DNA of 64,000 nt from Chlamydomonas sphaeroides (GCA_001662425.1 BDDC01000290.1:958-64957); one strand, 5' to 3'; numbered from the stretch's first letter, positions 24,486 to 36,579 are shown. Numbers and translations are program-made. Notes: a model not told the origin generated them from the letters alone.

Positions 24486-25637
24486 TCAGGACAGCTGCAG
24501 CTGCGCCTGCTCGGGCCCCGCCTGCGCCTGGGCCCGCCCGCCGGCCGCCGGCGCCTCCTGCTCCGCCGGCCCCGGCCCCGGCGCCGGATGCGAGCCCAGC
24601 AGTGCGGCCGCCACCCGGTCCACCCGCTCCTCCAGTACCGCCACTGCACGGCCAGGGCGGCGCCAGGCAGCAAGTGAGGCAGCGGCACGCCGGCAGGGTT
24701 GCGGCGCTGGCTTCCATTACGCCGCCGGCTGCCGTACCATCCAGAGGCTGCGCTCGGCTGGCGAACTTGTGTCAGACCGCGTCACAACAGCGGCAACCTC
24801 ACCGTAGTTCTCAAAGTCGCCCAGCTCCTTTAGCGCGCCGCTCAAATGCCGTACCGCCGCCGACACGTCGGTCAGGTTGCGGTCCAGCTCCGCCACCTCA
24901 GCACGCACGCCGCGGCACTCAGTCTCGATCTGCGGTGGCAGGCGTTTAACAGGGATTGTTTGCAGCGCAAGTCAGGACCCGATGGGGCGGCGGCGCGACG
25001 GTCTGGGGCCGGGCGGTGGGTAAGGCGACGCGCGCCCCGTGTCTCATGAACCCCTGCTGGCGGCGCCCTGGGCTACCCAGCCCCGGCCCGCTAGCGCGTG
25101 CGGTGTGAGAAGTGTGATGAGGAAGGGCATGGAGGGTGCAACAGGATACTACCGGCTGGAAAGCCAAGTGTGCCTGCTGAGCTGCAACCCGCCCTCCCTC
25201 GCACCGAACCTGGAGCTGGAGGTCGTAGATCTGCGGCGGCGCGCAGGCGGGTGCGGAGGGGCGGTGAGGCTGGTTGCGAGGGCTGTTGACAGGCCGTGGC
25301 TGGGGGCGCTGTGGCCGGTCCCCATAGCCTGTGACAGGTGCCCTGGTGCCCGGCCGGCCGGCTGTTGCCCCTGCACACGCAGCCCCACCCGTGACACGTC
25401 CGCGTTGGCGAGGTCAACGATGGACGCAGCGAGGTGCGGGATGAGCGATAGCGCGGCCCCTGCCTCGGCAGCTTTGAAGTTGAAGAGCAGAAGAGGGCGA
25501 GGGCGGCTTGTGCTGTGAGGGCGGTTGCCGTGGCGTGGCCTGATACGGAGCTCACCGGGTGGGGGCCCCTTACCCTGGGTGTCGCGTAGGCGCTGTTTGC
25601 GCCGCTCGTGCTCAATCAAGGCCGCGCTGAAGAGCAT
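24486..25637 (-). CDS. BLOC1S1: BLOC-1 subunit 1 (GCN5L1 family)
   Basis: Small coiled-coil subunit of BLOC-1/BORC-type complexes acting in endosome-lysosome organelle biogenesis and positioning. Five exons: 25574-25637, 25389-25471, 25210-25230 (only 21 bp), 24803-24929, 24486-24643; 150 residues. It starts MLFSAALIEHERRKQRLRD, matching the family's 'ML..L..EH...Q..R' opening. Middle helices (ASIVDLANADVSRIYDLQLQ) correspond to the 'AQAYMNQRKLD' region. The hallmark ALKELGDFENYVAVLE matches human ALKEIGDVENWA. The last 25 residues are a Gln/Ala-rich extension absent from animals. Reading through the exon 4 donor would instead end at 24717, but splicing restores the conserved helix. Divergent from TIM22 with 232 bp between start codons. 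Confidence 0.85.
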
Positions 25638-25869
25638 GCCCTGTCACACCAGCGACGCTAGAATTGCTGCTTGAGCTGCACGATGCGCGGGTGTCGCCGT
25701 GGAAGCAAGGCACGATACAGGCATGCAGAGCGCGATGGCTACCGTAACTGTATAAAGATATACGTGCACCGCTTTGTGAATCTTAATAGCAAACAAGCAC
25801 GGACCTCATTGAGCTTTGCAACTTCATCAGACACCCGCTCAGCAGCGAGCAGCCCCGAACTCGTCAAGC
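25638..25869. promoter_or_regulatory. Compact bidirectional promoter, BLOC1S1 / TIM22
   Basis: Only 232 bp separate the two start codons. A TATAAAG sequence at 25751-25757 on the plus strand, 113 bp before the TIM22 start codon, is a plausible TATA box for TIM22. The surrounding 60 bp is the most AT-rich part. Confidence 0.5.
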
Positions 25870-27135
25870 ATGTCCGGAAGTAGCGACGACGATCGCGTTG
25901 CCTCCTCGGCCAGCGCGTCGACGTCGGCAAGCGCAGCGCCGGACGCCGCATCCGCACCATCATCCTCGGGCACGCCAGCAGCCCCCGCAGACAAACCAAA
26001 GAAGAAATGGGACCCAATTGAGATGCCGTCGGCGGAGCAGCTATCAGCGCAGGAATTCATGAACAACTGCTTTATCAAGTCAGCCATGTCCGGGGCCATG
26101 GGCGGCCTCGCGGGGCTTGCGTTCGGCCTCTTCACATCGTCCATGGAGAATGCACACGGGGTGCGTGGAAACAGCGACATGGGTAGCTCTCCGGCCGCGG
26201 GGGCAAGCCGGGGGGCTGACGGGGCTTTCCCTGGGGCACGCCGAGGCCGCTAGCAGTGGTCGTCGCCACGGAGCTTCCAGGCGCCAAGGTATCAGCCACC
26301 GGTGCTTGGCCCCTGTATGCATTACGTAACGGCATGACGTGCCATGTTGGGACATGCCGCAGGGAATGGACTTGCCAGACACGGGGGTGCAGAAGACGAC
26401 GCGCGTGGTGCTCAAGGAGATGTTCCAAAACATGAAATCCAAGAGTGTGTGAGTGCACATAGGGGCACGGCACCGCGGTGCCGGCAGCAGCCACTCAGCC
26501 GCACCGCAGCATATGTCTCTTGGGGTGCGGTCGGCGTCATGGGGGCTTGGGCGCCTGGCAAGGCACTCTAGCCAGGCAACGTGGTCGGTCTGTCCGCAGC
26601 CCTTAGTCCGACAGCCAACCTGCGCTGCAGCCCATGCCGCCCTGCCGCTCCACCATCCTTCCACCGTCCCACCTTCCATCGGCCACCTTTCGCCCAAGCC
26701 GCCGCTTTTTTCCTCCTGCAGCTCATACGCCAAGGGCTTCGCCTTCATGGGCGCGCTGTACTCGTTCAACGAGTGCGTCATCGAGAAGTACCGGGCCAAG
26801 CACGACAAGTTCAACCCCGCACTGGCGGGCTGCGTCACGGGCGCCATGATGGCCCACAGCGGTGCGTGCCCCTGGGAGCGCCGGGGAGCCCGGAGCAGCC
26901 AGCGGCAGGCGCTTCGCGATGTGCTGCACCAATGGAGCAGCAGGGCTTGGGGGCTCTGCGGGTGGGGTGGTGCTGCAACGGAAGGCAGGGCCGGCTGCGG
27001 CTGCTGACATTGCGTGCCGCCCTGTGTGGGCGCTTTCGTGCCCTGTGCCCTGCAGGCGGGCCACAGGCCATGTGCTTCGGCTGCGCGTCGTTCGCGGCCT
27101 TCTCGACCGCCATCGAGATCTGGATGGACACGTGA
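25870..27135 (+). CDS. TIM22: Mitochondrial inner-membrane translocase subunit TIM22
   Basis: Channel subunit of the TIM22 complex, which inserts carrier proteins into the mitochondrial inner membrane. Four exons: 25870-26160, 26363-26448, 26722-26861, 27056-27135; 198 residues. The N-terminal 50 residues are Ser/Ala-rich and disordered. Tim17/22/23 fold features follow: AQEFMNNCFIKSAMSGAMGG, with the Gly-rich first membrane helix (GGLAGLAFGLF), YAKGFAFMGALYSFNECVIEKYR (the family 'F....Y....C..E..R' signature), NPALAGCVTGAMMA and CFGCASFAAFSTAIE. The conserved Cys pair before and after the middle helices is present, consistent with the TIM22 disulfide. Length is normal. The ATG at 25870 is the first in frame. 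It shares a compact promoter with BLOC1S1. Confidence 0.9.
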
Positions 27136-27905
27136 TCTGGATCTGAATCCCGCATCGGCTGTATGCGGGCGGGGGCGGTGAGGCTGTGGCGAGAGGCGGG
27201 CGGGGCTTGCGAACGGCTTTGGCATGGGCGCGGGGTGGGCCGCGCAGGCCGGGAGGTAGTGGTGCAGGCGTCGCAGGCCAGGGCTAGGAGCGGACTGGAT
27301 GTTGGCGGCTTGGGAAGAAGGCTGCCGCTTGCAGGGTGGGTGATGGGGTTGACTGGGGAGGCTGGGGCGCAGGGTTAGCGGTGGGCCGCGGGCTGGCCTC
27401 GTGCGGGGTTTGCGACCCAGGGCCGGCAGCCAGGTTATGGAAAACTAAAGCGAAGGTTGTGCAGGCTGTAACTTAGAGCATCGCTGAGCCCATGAGGGAA
27501 GAGCAACATATTCCAGCATCATGCGGCATCGTGCTGGTCTAGGATGGGGAGCCGCGGGGTTGCGGATGGCCGGGACATACATGCTTCGTGGGGCGAGGGC
27601 GGGGGCGAGGGGAAAGAAACCGGCAGCTGCATCCGGCATGGCCAAACCCTGCACCGCCCCGGTAGACCAAGCGTTCCTGAACCGATGCAACCCTATGCCT
27701 CGCAGCCGCCCTTGGCACACAGTTCTCGTCAACGACACACTGTGTCCCGCGCCCCTCTGTTGCCCAGCACGTTGCGAGTCATTTGCGCGTACACCTTTGC
27801 TGCCCACACCCGACCCCATCGCTGCATTTACATAGCTAAGTGCTCCCTGTAAATCGGGACTAGGCCTGGGAGCCAGCTCGCGTAGTGCTAGCATTCAAGC
27901 GAAGG
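27136..27905. other. Intergenic region, TIM22 to RING gene
   Basis: A TGTAA motif at 27467-27471, 332 bp after the TIM22 stop, is a credible polyadenylation signal of the type used by Chlamydomonas-group algae; another lies at 27848. The rest (27480-27905) presumably contains the promoter and 5' untranslated region of the RING gene. No coding sequence is supported. Confidence 0.45.
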
Positions 27906-29362
27906 ATGCCGCCCAACAGCGGCGACGTGGAGGTGGACGTCGCGTTAGTCCGACAGGTGGGCTGGCAGTACCTGGGGCGCCTGGGCGTTTCAATCGGCCT
28001 GGGCTGCTGCAACGCCATTTTGCTGACCGTCGCGTGGCCGCTCGCGCCGGCAGCAACCTGGAGCGGGGCCAAGCAACAGAGCCGCAAGAGCAGGTTGGTG
28101 TTTGCATTGAGCGAGCTTGGTCTGGCAAGGCCGCTGGCGCTCAACGTTGTGACGCACTCCCGCTCGTCCCCATCGCAGCGGCCAAGGCCTCGGCACAACA
28201 GCAGCAACAACAGCAGGCACAAGTACAGGTGCAGGTGCAGCCCACCTCAGGGCGGCGGCGAGCCTCGCGGCAACTCCCACAGGTGCGGGGGACGGGGCCC
28301 TCGTTTGGCAGCCTGCAGCTGTGGCTGGGTTTCCGGGGGGGCCGAAACCTTTCCGGCAACCGCTGGGCTGTCATCGACGCCGCAGCTGTCCCCTCAGCCC
28401 AACAGTCGCTCCCCTGGTGTCCTCACCGACCCGACCCACGTGTCCCGCCCGGCCACCCACGTTCCCCGCATCCGCATCCCCACACCGCATCACCACAGCC
28501 CGACATCGTTGACCTCACCAATGACCGGGAAGATGACGACGAGGTCCAAATCACGCAAGTCAAGGTCGTGAAGCGGCAACGGCTGGGGCCCGGCGCGTCG
28601 CCGCGGGCGCAGCCGCCGGTGGCAGCGGCGCCTCCGCCGCCTCCCCCACCGCCCGAGCCCAAGGGCTACAAGTGCACCATCTGCCTGGAGCCCATGGAGT
28701 CAGACATGGCCACCACCACGTGCGGGTCAGTGGGCTGCAGATCATGTGGTGGCGTTGAGCCTGGGGTCGTTTGGCTGGGGCTCTGGTGGTGGCCGGGTCC
28801 GCGGCCGGAAGGTGGGGCCCAGGGTCGGGCGAGCGTGCGGCTCAGTCGCTACCGGTCAACGCCTTCGTCCAGTCTGAATCCAGGTCGTACGGTCCGAGCC
28901 CGGGGGCTGGGCAGGTGGGCGGGAGGCCGGGGCCATATCCTCACGTGCTGTCCCGAAGGTCGAGTGGTGTGCCTCACGTCACTCTTTGCGCAGGCACATG
29001 TTCTGCTACAAGTGCATCTCGTCCTGGGTGCAGAAGAGCGGCAACGTAGGTGGCGGGCCCGCCGCTTGGCCTGGCGGGGCGGGCTTGTGCGGTGCCGCTT
29101 GTGCGTGCTGGGGCCGCGCAGCGCCTGTGCGCTGCCCGATGTCGGAAGGTCGAGAACGGCTGCCTCGCACCCCTTCGCCGCTCGCTGTCATGGTCCACCA
29201 ACTTCTTGGCGCTCGCTGAGGCGTGGGGCCAGGAGGCTGACGAACCGCCCTGGCGCCCACCGTCCCCTCCCTGCGCCGCCCTCTGGCACCCGCCCGCAGT
29301 GCCCGCAGTGCCGCAGCAAGCTCACCAAGACAAAGATCATCCGCATCTACCCGCCCACGTAA
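27906..29362 (+). CDS. RNF4/Slx8-like RING E3 ligase with SUMO-interacting motifs (candidate STUbL)
   Basis: Six exons: 27906-27956, 28054-28093, 28179-28282, 28499-28725, 28994-29045, 29300-29362; 178 residues. Residues 1-70 are disordered with a poly-Gln tract. Exon 4 begins PDIVDLTNDREDDDE, a textbook SUMO-interacting motif (IVDLT plus acidic run), followed by VQITQVKVV, a possible second one. The C-terminal RING is C3HC4: CTICLEPM, a single Cys, GHMFCYKC, then CPQCRSKL, ending IIRIYPP. That end closely matches RNF4 and Slx8 proteins. The expected role is ubiquitylating SUMO-modified nuclear proteins in DNA repair and quality control. All zinc ligands are visible. The second and third exons were chosen by phase; their sequence is not conserved. 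Confidence 0.82.
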
Positions 29363-30658
29363 GGGGCCGTTCACGCGGGGCGCGCCCCAGCCGGAGGCAC
29401 CCTCCCGCATTGAAGAACCGACGCCGCGGCCCGCGCCCAGCTGGACGGTCGAATGTGGTGTCTCCAGATGTGGCGCCGGTGCGGTGGGCGCCTGCCGACG
29501 CCAGCTTGTGGGCTGGCGTCTGCATAGCGGCGGCTCGTGCCGTTCCATCTGTAGCATTTTGCAAGGGCAATGCGGCGGCCGCGCTGTGGTCGCGGCGACT
29601 GCCACGGTGGCGGGCCCGGGTAAGAGACTTGCAAGAGAGGCATGACGTTTTGGTGGTGGGGTTGACTGCGGTTGACGTCTGCGCGTCCGCGACCCTGTAT
29701 GTGCCCGAGAGGGCACTGGCGCACGACGCGCGTGGGGTTGCATCCGCGGCAGCTTACATGTGTGGGGGCCGAGGCGCATACGCCCTGGCGCCCGGCGGGA
29801 TGTACTATGTATGGACGTAGCTGACTGAATTGGCAATCTTGAGGGCCGCTACCCTCCATGTACGCAGAAGATGGGTTTGGTATGGGCAATGTGCGGTGAC
29901 ATGAAGTCATATGGAATGGGGCTGTCTCCCCTGGCTGGCTGCGTCATGTGGCGCGATTGCCGCCCTCGCGCTGCAAGGGCTGCTCGAATGCTATCTTGCC
30001 TGGCCTGGCGGGCCGCTGCTCGCTCAGCCTCGGCACAACGTGCTGTCAACGATGCCGCTGTCCCATCGCGGCTGTGGCCGTCGAGTGGAGGCGCCGGTGG
30101 CAGCGAAAGCACGAGAGCGCCGGAGCGGTCATGTTGGTAAGCGCACCGCAGTCAATGCTGGCCCCTGACCTCTGCCCTTGCTGGGCTCACTTACATGACA
30201 AGCCGCCGCGCCGCAAGCTCCGCCACTGTCGCCCCACATAGGCGCACACCGCCGCGCCGCTGGGCGGGCCAATTATGTTAGGAGGCCACTCGACTGGCAA
30301 AGCTCCGACTATGTACTCCAGCCAGTGCAGCCCCGCGCCAGATACAGGGCCGCGCCACCAACCTCTCGCGCTCGCTCCAGCCCGCTCGCACACTCCGTGC
30401 TTGCAGCTCGCCGCGCGAGGCTAGCCGCCTCGGATCAGGGCGGCGCCTACGCTACTAGTCCAATAGCCCGGAGCCGCCGCCGCCTTCGTACGCCCTTCGG
30501 CCGCATGCATCTCCCACATGCTTACATCACGCTTCTTTCCGCGGCCTTCCTATGCGCCCACACACCCGCAGTATGCCAGTATCCCGACACCACACCCCAG
30601 CCCAGTCCAGCCCAGCTCAGTTCAGCGGGGAAGCTGTACACGCCGCGGCCGCAGCCCC
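29363..30658. other. Convergent intergenic region with minus-strand polyadenylation motif
   Basis: It lies between the RING gene (plus) and the disordered-protein gene (minus). TTACA at 30522-30526 reads TGTAA on the minus strand 133 bp after the stop at 30659 and is a good candidate polyadenylation signal. A plus-strand frame at 29050-29820 is an unspliced read-through of the RING gene with no resemblance to known proteins. Nothing else is seen. Confidence 0.45.
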
Positions 30659-33600
30659 TCACGTGTCGTAGTCGCTCTCCTCGTCCGACGAGCAGCTCAT
30701 CACCACGTCCAGCTGGTCGGCCCCGGGCCGCGGCCGCCGCCCGCCATTGGGCGGCGGCGGGAACTCGTCGTCCTGCTCCAGCAGCGTAGACAGAGGCGGA
30801 GGCTTCTGGCGCGAGGGAGGGCGCGCGCCCACGGCGCCTCCTAGGTCCTCGCCCAGCGGGCCTGTGGCGCGGGACACGGGCCGGGGATAGGGGTAGGATG
30901 GGTTGGGGCATGCAAAGTGCCTGACGGCGCGGCAGGGGACAGGGCGCGGGCTGGCTGAGGCGCTAGGTGCGTGTGTCGTGGGCCGGTCGTCGGGGTAGCT
31001 GGGATGACCGGGGGCCGGCCGATGCCTGTCCCAGCTCCCCAGCCTGCAGGTCCTCCTAAGCAGATCGCCCCATGCCGGACCCCACCGGCCCAGCGTCTTG
31101 ACGCTGGCCCGCTGCCAGGCCGCGCTCGCGGCTCGTCCAGCACGCACGCCAGGCCCCACACCACATGACCTCTTGGCAACGACCTGCCCTGCCGCCACCC
31201 ACCCTGCGCCTTGACGCTGGGCCCGCTTGCCGGCCGCGAGCTGCGGTACGTGGCCGGCGCCGCGCTCTGCGGCCGCCCGCCCAGCGGCCGCCCGCTGCCG
31301 TGCCCGCCGCGCGCCAGCGGCCCTCCCGCCGCCATTAAGCCCATCTGCTGCTCCGGGGTCCACAGGTGCAGCGCCTCGGGCGGCGGCTTCTGGCGGCTGG
31401 GCGGCCGCTGCAGCTGCATCGCGATGGTGGCCTGCCACACCGAGGTGTCCAGCTCCAGCTCAACACGCGCGCCGGGCGGCCGCGCGGACTGCACCTGCCG
31501 CGTGGGCGGCCTGGCCACGTGCTGCGATTCCGCGGCCAGCAGGCGCGCCTCGAGCGGCACCTCGGGCCCTGGGCCGGAGGGGCCGGCGCCGTCCTGCGGA
31601 TGTGCAGAGGTTGGGGGAGCGGCAGCGGTGAGCGCGGTGGGCGTGGGTGGCTGGCTTGGGTGAGGCAGGTCACGGCAGGTGGAACGCATAGTACGCACGG
31701 CAAGATGCAGAGGCGCAGTCTAATTGCTGAGGCCTCAGGTTTCCTGGGACGTGTAGACAGCCGCGGGCGCTGACCTTGTTGGGCTTGGCCCACTTGGCAC
31801 CTGCCGCCGGCCGGCCGCCGCCGACAGCCGCCCCCGCCGGCACCGCGCCGCCCGGGCTCTCCGGCGCCGCGCCCGCCGGCCGGCCGCGGCTGCTGAGCGG
31901 CCTTGACGCCAGTGCCTGCAGCGCCGCCCCCGACGCGCCGCCGTCAGCCTGCCCCTCTCGCGCGCTCACGCCCCACGGCGGCGGGAAGGCGTTCATGGGG
32001 GACTTCGGCGAGGACATAGACAGCGTCAGGCTCTTGGCGCTCATGCCCACGGCGGGGCCGCCGCCGCCGGACTCGCTGGCAGCCGCCGCCGCGGCAGCGG
32101 CCGCCCGGCGCTCGGCGCGGCTGAGCGCGACGTTGGCCATGTCCGGGGAGGAGGGGTTTGACATCATGAGGCCGTCATGCCCGCCGCCCTGCCCCAGAGA
32201 GGTGGCGGTGGAGGCGGGCGAGCCGCCGTCGCGAACGGTGGGCTGGTTGGGCGTGAAGAGCGAGGCGGAGAGGCCGCCGAGGTCAACCTGGTCCACGGGG
32301 GGGTGGTTGGAGGGTGGATGGTCCATGGGGGTGGTTGGAGGGTGGATGGTCCATGGGGGGGTGGATGGTCCATGGGGGTGGATAGAGGGTGTGTTGGCGC
32401 AGAGCGCGTGGTCCGCAGGCCTGGACGCCCTGACCTCGCATCCCCCCCGCAACCCGTCAATGGTGGTGGTCGAGCCAGGGAGCACGGGTACGTGCTGCAG
32501 GGTGGCGCACCTGCTTGATGATGGCGTGGTGCGGGTCGCCGCCCATGCCGGACCGCACCCCGCCGTCGCCGCGCGTGAGCGAGGGGCTGCTGACGACGGC
32601 GGCGGTGGCGGGCCGCAGGTCCAGCGCGTTGGAGAAGGCCACGGCCGAGGCTGCGGCGCGGGGGCCGCGGCGGGGAAGGGGAGGACAGGGTACGAGTCAG
32701 CGGACAGGCAGTCCGGTGGCCCCGCCGATTGAGTGCATCACACACTTGACCACCCAGCTCGGCCCGCATCTCCCACAGCTGGATGGACACCACCATTGCT
32801 GCACCGTTTCCGCCTCCATCCCCGCTTCTTCCGGCCCCGCGTGGGAGCCATACCTCGCGACGACATCCGCCGTGCCTGGCTGGCCGAGTGCAGCAGCACT
32901 GACGGGCTAAGCGTCTCGTCGTCGCTACCGCCGCCGTCCAGCAGCCCCGTCAGCTCCGACGGCACGCTGCCGCCGCCGCCGCCGAACAGCTCCTCTGCCG
33001 CAGAGCCCAGGTTGCGGCCCGACGGCGTTGGCGTCAGCCGGCCGCCGCTCTGGCCCGTGCTGCTGCGCCTCGCGGCGCCGCTGGACACCGGCGGCGATGG
33101 CATCGTCAGCGCGCCGCCGCCGCCGCTGCGACTCGCGCTGTTAAGCCTAGGCATGCTGGTGGTGGTGGTAACGGTCACGGTTGTCATCATGGCAGTTGCT
33201 GACGGCATGGACGAGCCCGACGGCGTCGGAGGGCCGCCGAGCGCCCGGCCGCTGGCACTTGACAGCATGCTGCGTCGCCCTAGGCTGTCCGAGTGCCCTA
33301 GCGATGGCCGTGGCGGCGGCGCCGTCAGCGGGCCCGAACCCTGAGGCGACGACCGGGCCATCCCGCTGCCGGCGGCGGCCCCGCTGGCCGTGTTGCCGCC
33401 GCTCGCGGTGCCGTCGTCCTCCTCCGTGCGCGTGCTGGCGTTGCCGGGGGAGGCGGGCGCGCTGCCGTCGTCGTCCGCGCTGACGCCGAGGCCGCTGGTG
33501 GCGGCTGCGGAGGCGGGTGTCGTGACCATCCGTGACATGTACTGGTCCAGCGTAAGGCCGTGGTACGGAGACCGCGCCTCCTGACCGCCCATGTGAACTG

Positions 33601-36579
33601 GCGAGGCCACCACCTCGTCTTCCTCGGGGATATCGTCGTACCTGTACGACGGCACAAGGGCAAGTGTTCTCAACTCGATCTCGTACTCGTACGGCAGCGC
33701 CGTGGCCGGGCGCTGCACGGAGAAGCTGCATACGATGCGGTACGTGCTCATGTGCTCGTGTGCTCGCCGGACACGTCTGCCTGCCGGCCGTTTCTGCGCA
33801 CGCAGACACGCTTGGCCCTGGCCAAAGGCAACGCATCTCCGATGCACGGCATTCTTCGGATGCAAGGCAGGGTTAGGAGCAAAGGCAGGGCTGGGAGCAA
33901 CGGGGTAGAACGAGGGACTGCTGCCTCAGCCCCGGGCCTCCCGGCGCTCGCCAGTCATGCGCACATGCGCGCAGTTACCCCCGCCGTGGCCGGACGCTGG
34001 GCGGACCAAGCGTGTAAGCCCTGCCTGGAGCGTTGAGCTGGCACGCGACCCGCAGCGCTCTGTGCAACGTGCAGAGGAGCCCAACCCAGCCCTGCAGGAG
34101 CCCGGCGCAGCTCACCCGAAGCTGATGGACGCGTCGAATCCGCGAGCGGGGTAGCCGACGCTCTGGCCGACGCTGACCCCGGTCGCGGCGCCAGGGCTTG
34201 CACCCACGCCCTGCGGCGTGGGCTGCAATGCGTGCGAGTGCTGCGATGGGTGCGCGCCAGCCTGCAGCTGCAGCTGCGTCTGCGTCTGCGTCTGCGCCAG
34301 GCCCGGCGCCGCGCCGCCCGAGTGGGAGGCGGTGCGCTGCGAAGGTATCAGTGCCTGGTGCAGGTGGCAGCGGCGCGGGGCAGGGCGGGGCTTGGTCGGG
34401 ACGGGTTTCAAGAGGCGCGGCGTGCGCCTTGAGCGCTGAGACGGTGTGGTGTGGCCGAGGGCCATCGCCCAGCTGCGTGCGCCCTTGGCCCTCGGGCCCA
34501 GAGCGCTGCCCGATGCAGCAAACGAGTCATGCGTCGTACGAAAACGGGCCCTAGCGTCCGAGGCCGCGGCAGCAGTGGTGCACGCACCGCCCACCTGCGC
34601 CGCCCCGAAAGCGCCACCGCCGCCGTCGGCTCCGGTGCCGGCGCCACTGCCGCTGCCGCCACCGGTGCCGCTCTCCTGCCGCGCCCGCTGTGCGGACCGC
34701 GGCCCCGATACGGCCGTTGTCGCGCGCGGCCCCGCCTGCTGCTGCTGCTGTTGCGCGACGGCGGCGGGCGAGGGGCGCTGCTGTGGCGCGCTGGGTTGGT
34801 GTGGGCCTAGGTGCTGCTGCGCAGACAGCTGCTGGGGCTGCGCGTGGTGGCCGTTGGGCGATGCCGAGTGCTGGTCCTGGCCGTTGTGGTCTAACGAGCG
34901 GCGAACCGGCTGCGTCAGGCCGTTGCCAGAGCTCGACGTTTGCGCGACGCGGGGAGGCATGCCGTAGGTCTGGAACAGGCGCATGCCGGAGGGCCCCGGG
35001 GGCCCGCTGCCGCTATTGGAGGACTGCGGGCTCCGCATGGCGGTCGGGCTGTGGTGCTGCTGCGGCGGCTGCCGGCTGGAGGGTCTGTGGCCGGCTGCGG
35101 CTGCGGCTGCGGCCCGCCCCCCGTGGCCCTGCAGGTAGGGGGACTGGGACGGCGCGGCTCCGCGGGAGTTTGGCCTGTCGCGTGGGGTGTTGCGTGAGTG
35201 GGCAAGGGGGCGGGCGGGTCCAAAGCAGGCTTCGGGGTTATGCAGCCTCGCGGGTGGCCACGCGAGGTTATGCATGCACGTCTGCCAAGGTGTACTTCGC
35301 TCGTCGTGGCCTCACCTGGCGTCGTGGTGCTTGTTTGAGAGCGGCCCTGGGCCGGTCCGTCGCAACGACGAATGCATGCCTCCTTCTTCCTCGCCACCAG
35401 AGCCAAGCAGCGCTTGTCCAGGAGCGCCTGCGCGGTTGCCGCACCCCGCATGTCTTCGCATGCCAACTTGCACGCCGTGTCTTCTCAAGCGCATCCACAT
35501 CACCCTGCCAAATTATCAGCAATACATGTCCTTACCAGAACGGCTGGATGGCCTACTGCCGCTGCCCGAGCTTAATGCTCCTGCCTGCGCGCCAGGCCGG
35601 CTTGCTGGTCGCCGCCCTGGACTAGCGCTCATGGTCGTATTGTCAGGCAATGCTTCGGGCAGCAAAGTGTGGGCGCGGCCCGTGTGGTCGCGACTTGTCC
35701 GCCTTTGTTACGCGACTGTTGTCGCTGCCATAGTTGCAGCGTAATGATCGGCGTGCATATACTCCGCGTATGCATGAAGCGCTTAACTGTGCAAAGTCAG
35801 TCAGTTCCAAATTACACACTCCCCTACCCCTCCCTCTCCCCTCTCCTCTTCCCACGCTCCAGTTACACGCTCCCTCTTCGCCCCCACGGCCCTGACTTGC
35901 ATTAGCATGGCATACATCAGTTGGCAGCGTTACACTCCTGCCCTGAACTCCAGGGAAGAGGCTGTGCAGGGCTCTGCCATACCCTTACACGTGTTGGGTG
36001 CCGTGCATCGTGCCGTCCCCGCAAGCAGACAGGCTGGCTGGCATGAACTTAGTCGAGCCACCAGGCCCACGGCAGCCCCCGTTAATCGTCGGCAAAACGC
36101 GATGCACATCTCCGCGTGCCTCCTACAACGACACGAATCGGCACGGGCCTCGACATGCCCCGGGTCCGCGCCCACCTGCCTGCTTTCACACATGCGGGTC
36201 AAAAGCGATTGCAAGGCTTCGCTCCGGTTCCTACAGGAAGGGGCCTGCCAAACCAGGCGTATGCACGTTTGTTGCCATGCTGCGCCGCAGCCGTACAGCT
36301 GCGCCGCAGCCGTACCGACAAGCCACTACAAGCCCGTTGCACGACACGACAGTCAACACACGCGCCCCGCGCAATCTCAGGCAGCCAGGCCTGGGCTAGA
36401 CTGCGTTTCACCGTCTGCTGCTGCTAGCACGTCGCAGCAGCCTCCACAGCAGCCGGTTTCTGAGCAAAGCGCACCGAGCCAGCGCGAATGTGCGCTCGCG
36501 GGGCAGTCCCACCGAGCACTGCTGCCGGCCTTCGTCCTCATCCTCACCAAACACCGCATTTCATATGCAGTCTCTGCAT
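30659..36579 (-). CDS. Large intrinsically disordered Ser/Pro/Gln-rich protein, family not recognised
   Basis: Eleven exons join with matching phases: 36548-36579, 36176-36230, 35536-35584, 35316-35427, 34595-35174, 34116-34336, 32854-33725, 32511-32650, 31775-32287, 31203-31593, 30659-30861; 1055 residues. Nearly all is low complexity: Gln/His/Pro-rich (AVAQQQQQQAGP), Ser/Gly-rich, and a Thr run (MTTVTVTTTTSM). The only compact parts are a helical N-terminus (ALQSLLTRMCESRQ), a short block GFSVQRPATALPYEYEIEL with ALVPSYRYDDIPEEDEV, a helix LEARLLAAESQHV, and a repeated PPSRQKPPP motif in the last two exons. It ends MSCSSDEESDYDT, an acidic CK2-like tail. A regulatory scaffold is possible. 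I considered ATG13 but found no HORMA domain. The start MQRLHMKCGVW at 36579 is tentative, since the frame is open somewhat further upstream. Confidence 0.65.
32291..32390 (+). repeat. Intronic minisatellite (about 27-bp unit)
   Basis: Tandem units resembling GGTGGTTGGAGGGTGGATGG followed by TCCATGGG lie inside the intron between exons 32511-32650 and 31775-32287. Two units are near-perfect and flanked by shortened ones. Confidence 0.85.

Noticed and set aside
24717..24802. Read-through C-terminus of BLOC1S1 ending at 24717
   Set aside because: Using the strong GTGAGG donor at 24802 instead restores the conserved helix VAVLEERVDRVAAAL, matching the animal family end.
32291..32390. CRISPR-like spacing of repeats
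   Set aside because: Units are contiguous with no unique spacers and lie inside a eukaryotic intron; it is a minisatellite.
35187..35744. Plus-strand frame with NYQQYMSLPERLDGLLPLPEL-like sequence
   Set aside because: Attractive composition, but the complement contains phase-matched exons (35536-35584, 35316-35427) of the disordered-protein gene.
30659..36579. Identification of the disordered protein as ATG13
   Set aside because: Ser-rich tail and size are suggestive, but no HORMA domain or ATG13 core motif is present.
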